NCBI GenBank assembly: GCA_016271365.2
Contig: CM028136.1
Coordinates: 473,492,001 to 473,556,000, forward strand
DNA length: 64,000 nt
From: Neoceratodus forsteri
Lineage: Eukaryota > Chordata > Ceratodontiformes > Ceratodontidae
Direction of reading: 5' to 3'
Both the position numbers and the translations under genes were made by a program. Below, one piece after another: positions 37,690-45,999 of this stretch; position 1 is the first letter of the stretch; each line of letters begins with the position of its first letter. Below the pieces are notes generated by a model that saw only the letters and a list, made by a program, of their open reading frames with translations, was not told where the DNA came from and made no database searches.

Positions 37690-38040
37690 CATTGGCACCA
37701 CAGTGTTGGGATAATCTTTGGCAGACTGAGCTGAGCACCCCAGTGCTGCCACCTTTGGGGGGCTTGACCTGAGGTGATGAGGTAGAATGAAGTGGTACTG
37801 GTGGTGGCACCCCAGTCTGCTAATATATTATTATTTTATATATTGGGCAGGGAGATGGGTGACCTGTATGGGAGGGGCAGAAATAAATGGTATGGGGTGG
37901 AAGGCCCAATCCACTTCTATATTTCCTTAATGTATATGGGTGGTGGGTGACATGGAGAGGAGGAGAGGAGAAGAGAGAGCGAGGAGAGGAGTAGAAAGTA
38001 GTGGTACCTGGGGTGGGCACCTGATTCTCCCACAATTTCA
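37690..38040. repeat. Low-complexity GT/GA-rich stretch
   Basis: Phrases such as GGTGGCACCCCAGTCTGC and GGTGGGTGACATGG recur loosely, ending in a GAGAGGAG purine tract near 37,950-38,000. No gene is seen. Confidence 0.4.
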
Positions 38041-38128
38041 GATAGCTAGAATAGTTAAATAGATATGATAGATAGATGGATAGAGAGAGAGAGAGAGATG
38101 TGGATAGATAGATAGATAGATAGATAGA

Positions 38129-38263
38129 GTGGTAGTCACACAAAGTTGACTGGTAGTGTGGTATACCAAGTGGTGCACAAGCGGTACCCACTGAATAACA
38201 TGTATAGCGGTACGGCCAATGACACACACTGCATGGTACCAGTCAACTTGTATAACCACCACA
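38129..38263. mobile_element. Small inverted-repeat element between two (GATA)n tracts
   Basis: The left end GTGGTAGTCACACAAAGTTG and following ACTGGTA pair with TACCAGTCAACTTGTATAAC and CACCAC at the right. (GATA)n lies directly on both sides (about 38,104-38,128 and 38,264-38,334), so the element appears to have landed in, or seeded, a GATA microsatellite. Confidence 0.6.
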
Positions 38264-38276
38264 GTAGGTAGGTAGG

Positions 38277-38319
<43 letters not shown>

Positions 38320-38334
38320 GATAGATAGATAGAT
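38264..38334. repeat. (GATA)n / (GGTA)n microsatellite
   Basis: Three GGTA units are followed by about 15 GATA units with one interruption. Confidence 0.95.
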
Positions 38335-38509
38335 CAAATTAGCTAGAACTCATGTGGGAAGACTGCCAGCTCACTGCTGCAACTTAAGTCAGCAGCACCA
38401 CTCCATCTGTGGCTGTAGAAATCAAGAAAGTCCCACTGTTCTCATACAAAAGACTAAGTGTGAACAAATCCTCTCACTTAGCTAGACACTCAGGATTTTG
38501 GGTGCCCAG

Positions 38510-38820
38510 AAACTTTATTTCCAACATTATATTCAAAAAGCAAACATCAGAATCTAACTAAATGGGTCCCATTTACCAAGGTCCAGGTGCTTGTTTTTTT
38601 TTTAAATAAATTATTTATATGTATTTTTATGTTTTTAGATGTAAAAAAAAAGATGGCGCCATTACGACAGATATTTTTTCTCAAAAAGATAATGCACACA
38701 TTTTGTGAAAGATACACACTCACAAAAGACGTTTTCATCTTTGTATCAGAGGATTATCCCAAACCCTACTGAGCATGCTCAGCAAAACAACTTTAAATCC
38801 TTATGACTCTGGATCTGATT
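38510..38820. repeat. Dispersed repeat with ACTGAGCATGCTCAG
   Basis: This stretch shares ACTGAGCATGCTCAG, AAGATGGCG and the phrase AGAATC(T/C)AACTAA with 52,395-52,690 in the same order. It is a dispersed repeat of unknown type with two copies in this window. Confidence 0.5.
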
Positions 38821-38885
38821 AATATTTATTCACAAGACCTTTGAAAGGCACTACCTTGGCACATGACACTACATATACATATATA

Positions 38886-38910
38886 GATAGATGGATAGAT
38901 AGATAGATAG

Positions 38911-38992
<82 letters not shown>

Positions 38993-39040
38993 ATATATAT
39001 CTATATATATATATCTATATATATATATATATATATCTCT
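38886..39040. repeat. Compound microsatellite (GATA)n(GT)n(AT)n
   Basis: GATA units at about 38,886-38,912, about 20 GT units to 38,954, then a long TA/CTATATAT tract. Open frames on both strands here are products of the repeat. Confidence 0.95.
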
Positions 39041-39237
39041 TAATAAAATGGGTAGGAAAATCTGTGACAATCCAGTAATTGGCCAAAACATCTCACATGA
39101 CCTTGCGTTAATCCACAATGACCACACGCCTTCCAGCATGACCTTGCGCCTGTACTACATTCAAGCCCATTCCAGTCCTTACAGCCTTCTCACCAGTAAT
39201 GAGATCACTCCACACCTGGCACAGAAAGGCTGCCCCC

Positions 39238-39260
39238 CACACACACACACACACACACAT
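39238..39260. repeat. (CA)n microsatellite
   Basis: About eleven CA units. Confidence 0.9.
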
Positions 39261-39393
39261 AGCATAGGCGGCTGCCACAAATAGCTTGATACCAACACCC
39301 ATAGCAGATCAGTGCAACTGACCCACACTATTCTTATCAGGTGGATCCTACCATAGATTTTCATGTTTTAAGCATCAGCATTCTTTAAAAACA

Positions 39394-40095
39394 TATTTTG
39401 TTGATCCTGCCATATTCACCGTCTCCCCCATTTTAAAAACTTTCCTTTCCTATATGTGTTCCATTAGCATGACCGAGTGGTGTTTATTCTGAGAATGTGC
39501 GTGGTGGCAGAGTTTAGAGAAAACATCTCTCTTCTCTAAGAAACAAGTAGGCTTGCATTTTAAACTGAAGTTTCTGTAGGTTTTGTCTCAGAAGCCACCG
39601 ACTGTAGCAGCAGTGGGCGAGCAAGTCACCGGCTTCAGAAGGGAAGGCATAGCGTGGCGGCGTTGCATAACGCTCACTCGCTGCATCTTCCCTTCTCAAG
39701 CCACTGACTCACTCACTCCACCCCGCTACAGTTGGTGGCTTCACTGACAAGAAACTATAGAACCTTTAGTTTAAAATACAAGCCCACTGGTTTTTTAGAG
39801 AACAGATACCTTATTTTAAACTCTGCCACCACGTACTCTCACTTGCATCTTCCTTCTCAAGCCACTGACTCACTCGCTGTACTCCAGCTACAGTTGTCGG
39901 CTTCACTGACAAGAAACTACAGAACCTTTAGTTTGAAATACAAGTCTAATTGTTTTTAGAGAAGATATACCTTATTTTAAACTCTGCAACCACGTACATT
40001 CTCAGAATAAATACCACTGATCACGCTACAGGACATATCACAGTAAACATTTTTAAAAATGGGCAAGACAGCAAAAATAGTAGGATCAACCAGAT
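39394..40095. mobile_element. Foldback element A with 18S-like termini
   Basis: The element is an almost end-to-end palindrome. The left end is a degenerate TTTGTTGATCCTGCCA and the right end is TAGGATCAACCAGATA. Arms of about 210 bp share TTTATTCTGAGAATGT, CAGAGTTTA and GAAACTACAGAACCTTTAG-type words in inverted order, and the centre is a GC-rich hairpin near GGCGTTGCATAACGCTCACT. The inner right arm is duplicated directly (about 39,660-39,765 and 39,840-39,912). There is no coding frame. The tip words and CCGACTGTA are shared with the foldbacks at 43,105 and 44,111, so these form one family. Confidence 0.75.
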
Positions 40096-40128
40096 ACATT
40101 AGATATAACTATTTCCTAAACAAAGCAA

Positions 40129-40146
40129 GGCAGGATCAACCAGATA
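40129..40146 (-). repeat. Solo 18S-like terminal motif
   Basis: GGCAGGATCAACCAGATA occurs on its own 40 bp outside element A. Weaker echoes follow near 40,180 and 40,213 (ACCAGATTACCTACTG, ATCAGATCACCTACTG), suggesting a tandem decay series. Confidence 0.6.
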
Positions 40147-40274
40147 GATTCAAAACCTATTACAGTTATAGCACCATAACCAGATTACCTACTGTAAATT
40201 AAATATTTATTACAGCAATCAGATCACCTACTGCATATTAAATATTTGTGCAAGAACTATTTTTACTCCCCCAA

Positions 40275-40450
40275 CAATATTTGGCCATTTTATAAGATAG
40301 ATAATCCACTACAGGGGTGTGCAGTAGGTGCTCTGATATACGCATGCATTGGGTGGTTGAGCAGCACTCGACCTCGCCATGCATCCAACGCACACCAAGG
40401 CGTGTGTATATTAGAGTGTGATCATAGCTCTGTAGTGGATTATCTATTAC
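40275..40450. mobile_element. Palindromic MITE-like element, family N, copy 1
   Basis: AGATAATCCACTACAG at the left pairs with CTGTAGTGGATTATCT at the right, and inner words (GATATACGCATGC and GTGTATATTAGAGTG) are weakly inverted. It is non-coding. Confidence 0.65.
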
Positions 40451-40498
40451 ATATATATATATATATATATTTATTATATATACACATAACATATATGT

Positions 40499-40665
40499 AA
40501 CAGATAATCCACAACAGGATATGTGGTCATGCTTTGATATGTGCATGCCTTGCTGTGTTGTGTGGATGCAGGCCAAGTGCATTCAACCACCCAAGATGTA
40601 TGAATATCAGTGCATGATCGCATGCCCGTAAGAGATTATTTGCCCTATAAAATGTCCAGAAGGTT
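40499..40665. mobile_element. Palindromic MITE-like element, family N, copy 2
   Basis: AACAGATAATCCACAACAGG starts a second copy in tandem with the first. Inverted partners continue to AGAGATTATTTGCCC and TATAAAATGTCC. That last word mirrors GGCCATTTTATA beside copy 1, so the pair may itself be one larger inverted unit. Confidence 0.55.
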
Positions 40666-40792
40666 CTGAGGGTGAAAGAAGTGCAGTTGTGGGTCCTTGT
40701 GGAATTATGTATGGTCATGTGGCTTGTTTCATCCAATCAGTAGACTGGATTTTCATAGATGCTCATCCATTGTGTGTATATACATATACTGC

Positions 40793-40794
<2 letters not shown>

Positions 40795-40835
<41 letters not shown>

Positions 40836-40846
40836 CACACACACAC
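40795..40846. repeat. (GT)n then (AC)n microsatellite
   Basis: About 19 GT units followed by ATACACACACACAC. Confidence 0.95.
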
Positions 40847-41753
40847 CACCTATATATATAGTTTCATGCAATGGGGTGGCCATATATGTAGTTAAATAAA
40901 CCCATTTATCTGAGTCACTGAATACAGTGACCATTTATACATACTGTGCCTGACTACTTCCTACTTCATCATACTTTCACTTTCTGGCACTCAACAAAGT
41001 CTCTGCTGGTGTCTTCATACAGTATGTTTCCCCAGCCAGGGTAAAACATCCAGTTAAAAAATCAGTTTTTTTATTTCTCCCCAGCATTATACATCTGCAT
41101 TTCCTCACACCATGAAACAGCATTACACACTTACAGTCCTCTGGCCAATATTGCAATGCCGACCGCATCCCAAACTGCCTCAGCCTCCGACTTCCTAATG
41201 AACTGTTAAACAGTCAAATCGCCACTTTTTAAAACAAATCTTTCCCCATCCATCCATAACCCACAATGAACACAACTGCTGACCTGAAAAAATGCTCCAA
41301 AGTTGCTGTTTTTTTCTCTCTGCCCCACTTGTCTGCTTGCTCACACTGCAAGCACAACTCATTGAACTCAGATGCCTTTTCCTCCCGCGCCACATGCTCT
41401 ACTTGAATTCACAGCTTGAAACATAAATAAACCTCAACTATTTTAGAAAATATTCGCAAAAAAAAACATAACATAGCTCAGTACTCCTGTGTCTTCTCCC
41501 GATTCAACCACAGACTCTCGCTTAGAGTTGTCACCATTTTCTCCTCACTTTTTCTGAATCAGTTAAACTCCACCAATCATTGCACACATTGGTGCCTTGA
41601 CTGCATGTCTCCACACCCCATCCATAGCAACACCCTTAAAAAGGCACAAAAAAAGCGCAGTGTCACTATTACTAAAAATAAACCACAAACTAAGCCTCAT
41701 GTACAAAAATAAAACTAAATATACTAGAAAATTGCACATTACATTTCCTCTCC
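40847..41753. other. No gene seen
   Basis: I see no repeat, RNA or credible coding frame in this stretch. The minus-strand frames of 60-90 codons show no family resemblance. Confidence 0.45.
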
Positions 41754-41943
41754 TATTGCATAAATGAAATATGCAGGAAGAGCCTTGTATGATACACAAT
41801 TTATCTACTCGTGGTGCTTGACCTCGCCACAACACTCATGACTTACACCACTCGTGAGGTTACCTGAGGTCAAACACCACTTGTATAGATAAATCATGTA
41901 TCACACAGGCACCCTGCATATCCCATATATATATTTTATACAA
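41754..41943. mobile_element. Palindromic MITE-like element, family M, copy 1
   Basis: Ends TTGCATAAATGAAATATGCA and CCTGCATATCCCATATAT are inverted partners. Within, TTGTATGATACACAATTTAT pairs with ATAAATCATGTATCACACAG, and GTGGTGCTTGACCTCG with GAGGTCAAACACCAC. The centre holds CCACTCGTGAGG, the word shared by this family. Confidence 0.75.
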
Positions 41944-41969
41944 TGTGTGTTTGGGATAAATCCAAGAAT

Positions 41970-42148
41970 AAATAAAGGGATATGCAGCGGTTCGAGTGTG
42001 TGATAATGCATTTATCTTGTACAGTTCCAGTGACTTGGCATCCTCACGAAGTGCCAAGGCACGAGTGAGAGTTACGAGAGGTCACTGGAAACTGTACAAA
42101 ATAAATGCATTATCACACACTGAACCACTGCATATTCCATTTATGCAA
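41970..42148. mobile_element. Palindromic MITE-like element, family M, copy 2
   Basis: GGATATGCAGCGGTTCGAG pairs with TGAACCACTGCATATTCC. GTGTGTGATAATGCATTTAT pairs with ATAAATGCATTATCACACAC, and ACAGTTCCAGTGAC with GTCACTGGAAACTGT. The arms are nearly perfect over about 75 bp, so the insertion may be young. The centre carries GCCAAGGCACGAGTGAG. Confidence 0.85.
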
Positions 42149-42179
42149 CAGGTTTAGATGTTGTGAACATTTTGATTTT

Positions 42180-42545
42180 GGTAGGTGTAAATAATTTGTC
42201 AAAAGGGAAAAGAAAATTGAATTTTATGCTGTTTTTGCTAATTATAAAAACAAAATGGTATCTATAAATGAAACACCACTCATTTTGTAGATATTTTTGA
42301 GCTGAACATTTTCGTGCTCACAGTACTATGCTATCATTTTTTGTTTTGAAGTTATTTATATTTGTTTGTCAAAAAGTGACCAAAATTACATTTTCGTCTG
42401 TTTTCTTGCTAACCATATACAATATACAGAGTTTATATAAATGAAACATTATTCATTTTGTAGATAATTTTGTGCTGAACAATTTTCATGCTCACAGTAC
42501 CATGTTATCTTTTTCGTTTTAAGTTATTTACATTTAAATATGGTT
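42180..42545. repeat. Tandem duplication, ~180-bp unit, two copies
   Basis: Both halves carry AAATGAAACA, CATTTTGTAGATA, GCTGAACA and GCTCACAGTAC(T/C)ATG in the same order. AT-rich and non-coding. Confidence 0.7.
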
Positions 42546-42971
42546 AGTACTGCTTCTGAGGCCGAACATTCTAAATGAATTCTGAAGAGAACTGTGTGGA
42601 TAAATGAGCTAGTGATGTAGTTACTGTGTGAATAAATGGGTGATGATGTAGTTACTATGTGGATAAATAAATTTATTACCATAGTAGTGAAGATAAATGG
42701 TTTATTCTACAGTTTTATCCTGACCCCTGTTGCATAAAAGTGATATCTGTTAGCCAGTAGAAGATATCATTGATATCTCCATGTTCCTATATGTCATGCT
42801 GTTATCTCCACACTCCTATCGTTATACTGAAACTGCCATTCTCACAGTCACAACTTTCACTTTTGTTCTCCAATGACCGGCGCTATTAGTACTGCTAATC
42901 TGCTGCCATTCATTTAAAATAACGTCCAATCTCTCTAAATAGTAACACAATTTCCTTTGTATATCAACACT

Positions 42972-42990
42972 TATCTGGTTGACCCTGCCA
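42972..42990 (+). repeat. 18S-like terminal motif
   Basis: TATCTGGTTGACCCTGCCA, followed by CTCTG as in the copy at 44,111. Confidence 0.7.
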
Positions 42991-43104
42991 CTCTGCTCTT
43001 GGTAGTAAGACTTTCACTTTCCCCAAATGTAAGCGTGACGAGCAGCTAGTAAGAGGCTCCATAACTCGCTCCCAGACCTTCCTAGTAAAGCAGTCTCCAT
43101 GAGC

Positions 43105-43378
43105 TAAGTAAGAAAAAAATGTGGACTTCTGGTCATTTTAACTGAATTTCTCCACAAAAAAGCTGCCGACTGTACCAGAATAGAAACCAAGTCAGCAGCT
43201 TCAGAGAACAGAAGGTAGCGTGAGTGTCTGTTGCTATAGCAACACACGCTCACTCTTCCTTCTGCTGCTCTAAACTCCTTGCTCGCTCTCTCTATTCTCA
43301 GTACAGCTGGCAGTTTGTAGAGAAATTCAGTTAAATGACCAGAAGTCCACATTTTTCTTACTTAGCTCATAATAATGA
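43105..43378. mobile_element. Foldback element B (palindrome)
   Basis: AGCTAAGTAAGAAAAAAATG and GTGGACTTCTGGTCATTT at the left are inverted at the right as AAATGACCAGAAGTCCAC and CTTACTTAGCT. GCTGCCGACTGTAC pairs with GTACAGCTGGCAG. The tip is a perfect palindrome, TGTTGCTATAGCAACA. It is non-coding. It shares tip design and GCTGCCGACTG with elements A and C. A right-hand 18S-like terminus of its own is not seen before 44,740. Confidence 0.8.
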
Positions 43379-43514
43379 TAGACATAAAGGAATTCTGGAG
43401 GTCAGGGGTAAGGGGCAACAGACTTGGAAAACATAAACTGAACTTACAAGCCTCGAATGGGCAGACTGGGTGGCCATAGGCCCCTTATCTGCCGATACTG
43501 TTCATGTATGTATG

Positions 43515-43519
<5 letters not shown>

Positions 43520-43579
<60 letters not shown>
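43520..43579. repeat. (GT)n microsatellite
   Basis: About 30 GT units. The His/Thr-rich minus-strand frames here are artefacts. Confidence 0.95.
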
Positions 43580-43585
<6 letters not shown>

Positions 43586-43600
43586 ATGTGTGTATATATA

Positions 43601-43757
43601 GGGATATGACATGGCTGACTGAGATATACATATCGTCCACGAGAGGCCAGTGACATGATGATATCTCATGAGTGGCGAAGCCACGAGTGAGATATCTTGA
43701 TGTCACTGGCCTCGGTGAAGATAAACATGATATCTTCAGTCAGGCCATGTCATATCC
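43601..43757. mobile_element. Palindromic MITE-like element, family M, copy 3
   Basis: GGATATGACATGGCTGACTG pairs with CAGTCAGGCCATGTCATATC, and GAGGCCAGTGACATGATG with ATGTCACTGGCCTCG. The centre is GTGGCGAAGCCACGAGTGAG, shared with the other family M copies. Confidence 0.8.
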
Positions 43758-43947
43758 TGTTTATACAACCTATGTTTTGTCCCCAACACAACTGACTACA
43801 TGCTCCTCTCAGTGCAATGGGCGACATAAAGGTGATGGCCCTAGCAATACAACCCCCTTACAGAAATGCTGTGAAAAGAACAGATGTAATTTGTTGTTGA
43901 AAAATATCTGGGGTATCCTAGTTTTATGGTTATTTTTTAAAAAGAGT

Positions 43948-44078
43948 TATCTGGTTAATTCTGCCATGCCCCCCACAGAGTTCTCCATGCCCCCAAACAT
44001 AACAGATTATATACTGTTTTGAAATATCTGGTTGATCCTGTCAATTTAAAGTTATTCAAAATATCTGGTTGATCCTGC
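43948..44078 (+). repeat. Three tandem 18S-like motifs
   Basis: TATCTGGTTAATTCTGCCA at 43,948, TATCTGGTTGATCCTGTCA at 44,025 and TATCTGGTTGATCCTGC at 44,062 lie in the same orientation just upstream of element C. Confidence 0.75.
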
Positions 44079-44110
44079 TATTGTTTTAAAAAAATTATAT
44101 TTTAAATGCT

Positions 44111-44758
44111 TATCTGGTTGATCCTGCCACTCTGAGCACGTTCACGTCCCTGTAAATGTAGCGTGGCGGCGCTATTCACACTGATGCTTGTTATATGAGA
44201 GTCATTTTGTAGGAGTTATCCTGGGTTCAGAAAGTCAGAAAAGGTTGTGCTTTATGCAGAGCTTGGTGTGATTTGTTGAAAAGCTGCCCTGCATACAGAG
44301 TGCAGAAACTGAATTCGCGGACTTTAGAACAGCAGAGGAAGCGCGGCGCCTGTTGCTTAGCAACAGAGGCTCGCGCTTTCTTTACTGTTCAAAAGCTGCC
44401 GACTCAGTCGCTGCAGTCTGTGTGCAGTCAGCAGTTTTTTCAACAAATTACACCAAGCTGTGTATAAAGAGAAGGTTGACATTTTGAACCCAGGATAACT
44501 GCAGACAAAAAATGATTTCCATATTGAGATTTGAATAATGATTTGATACCTTTATTGATCAACATGGATGTTACATGGATGTTCTTTTCTGTAACATCCA
44601 TGTTGGTCCAATAAAGGTATCAAATCATTTGTTCTGAATCTATTTAAAAGGACCAATACGGCAGCTCTCAATATAACAAGCATCAGTGTGAATAGCACTC
44701 AGCTACGTTACATTTAGAGGGCAGTGAAAGTGCTCAGAGTGGCAGGATCAACCAGATA
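44111..44758. mobile_element. Foldback element C with 18S-like termini
   Basis: The left end TATCTGGTTGATCCTGCCA and right end TGGCAGGATCAACCAGATA are perfect inverted partners. About 100 bp of each arm match: CTCTGAGCAC, TGTAAATGTAGCGTGG, CACACTGATGCTTGTTATA and their complements. A second inner pair is GTTATCCTGGGTTC with GAACCCAGGATAAC. The tip CTGTTGCTTAGCAACAG has GC-rich sides (GCGCGGCGCC / GGCTCGCGC). A separate palindrome at 44,540-44,640 (GATTTGATACCTTTATTG with AATAAAGGTATCAAATC) is lodged in the right arm. It has no coding capacity, and the 64-codon frame at 44,273 reads through the hairpin. Confidence 0.85.
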
Positions 44759-45252
44759 AGCTTTAAAATATTATTTTTTCTAGCATAATGGCAGGATTAA
44801 GGATAAATTATGTTTCATGAAAATATGGAGAGTTAACATTGAAAAGCTGTTTTGTTTCTTTTTATAGCAGAGCATGTGTTATTGTAAATGTCGTGAGACA
44901 GCGATGAGTTACAAGAAGTAAAAGTTCCACATATCACAGTAGTTTCAGTATGACGTATAGGAACGGGAGATATCATATGATCGATAGGAACATGAAGATA
45001 TATATATCATCTTCACTGGCAGGCTTAGATATCACTTTTATACATGGCATTATCCTAAAACATAGATTGTATAAATATATATATATTTATTTATACAATG
45101 GGGTGAGTGATAAATGAGTGTGTAAATCATATTATTTTCACAGATGTTTGATAACTGTAAGAACTGCATTTATACACACCCGAAACCAGCGCTAAACCAG
45201 CACAAAGCTGCGCAAAGCCGTGTGAATGGTACATTTAGCAACAGTGAGGCTC

Positions 45253-45378
45253 CATTGTATAAATAGGACACATGATGTGCACATCATGGAATATGAAAAT
45301 ATTTTCACCCCTGCCTCATGAGCACTGTATATTTCACTCTGCAGGAGTAAAATATTTTCCATATTCCACTCATGCCCA

Positions 45379-45380
<2 letters not shown>
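45253..45380. mobile_element. Palindromic MITE-like element, family M relative
   Basis: TCATGGAATATGAAAATATT with TTCACCCCTGC pairs with GCAGGAGTAAAATATTTTCC and ATATTCCACTCATG. It abuts a (GT)n tract. Ends of the type TTGTATAAATAGG resemble the family M ends. Confidence 0.65.
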
Positions 45381-45422
<42 letters not shown>

Positions 45423-45505
45423 CTATATATATCTATATATATCTATATATATATGTGTGTATATGTATGTATATGTATATGTATATAGATAGATAGATAG
45501 ATAGA
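45381..45505. repeat. Compound microsatellite (GT)n, (CTATATAT)n, (GATA)n
   Basis: About 19 GT units to 45,418, then CTATATATAT repeats, then ATAG repeats. Confidence 0.95.
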
Positions 45506-45529
45506 GATAGAGAGAGTTAAATTCAAATA

Positions 45530-45670
45530 TTTGCACCTTAATATCTTTGCCCCTTTTAACGATTTACATGAGATTTTGAAAGCACAACCTCTATGACAGG
45601 ATCTCTTGATACAATAAATTTCATGTAGATCGGTTCAGGGAGAGTAAAGTAACAGAGGTGCAACAAAACC
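45530..45670. repeat. Dispersed repeat R, copy 1
   Basis: Contains TTTGCACCTTAATATCTTTG, GATTTACATGAGATTT and AGGATCTCTTGATAC, an order shared with 52,845-52,985, 53,505-53,645 and 55,478-55,625. Unknown family, non-coding. Confidence 0.5.
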
Positions 45671-45999
45671 TAAAAAGCCTCCGTTTTGAACATTTGAAGA
45701 CTTTTTGTCTCACGATAACTAAAAAAAATAGGAGGATTTGAAACCTGAAACTTTCAGGTTTGATAGTTCGTTCCAAGGTGTGTGCTTTATGTTTTTTAGG
45801 TCCTGCTGTTAAGTAGTTTTAAAACATTAACTAAAATTTTCAGTTTCTGAGCATACACAGTTCAGCAAATCAACATTCTTTTCATAAATGAATTTTTGCG
45901 GCAACAGTTTTGCACTATGTGACGCAGCTGTCTATTAAACGACAGCAGTGTTGTATAGTGCAACCCTGCTGCTGTCACCACTCTTAGGTTAGGGATGTA

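Larger units (their letters stand above)
42727..45047. mobile_element. Outer inverted repeat (~2.3 kb) holding nested foldbacks
   Basis: The left end TGCATAAAAGTGATATCT and right end AGATATCACTTTTATACA are inverted partners. The arms continue with TTCCTATATGTCATGCTG and TATCGTTATACTGAAACT on the left, matched in inverted order by CAGTATGACGTATAGGAAC and CGATAGGAACATGAAGAT on the right. An 18S-like motif sits at the inner side of each arm (42,972-42,990 and 44,740-44,758). Inside are two foldbacks, a (GT)n tract and a family M palindrome. This looks like one foldback element enlarged by later insertions, or serial nesting. Confidence 0.6.

Noticed and set aside
44111..44129. Possible 18S rRNA gene start
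   Set aside because: Only 19 bases agree with 18S; the next bases diverge at once and the motif recurs in both orientations as an inverted terminal repeat.
42727..45047. Autonomous DNA transposon with its own transposase
   Set aside because: No open frame or DDE motif lies between the arms; the interior is made of palindromes and microsatellites.
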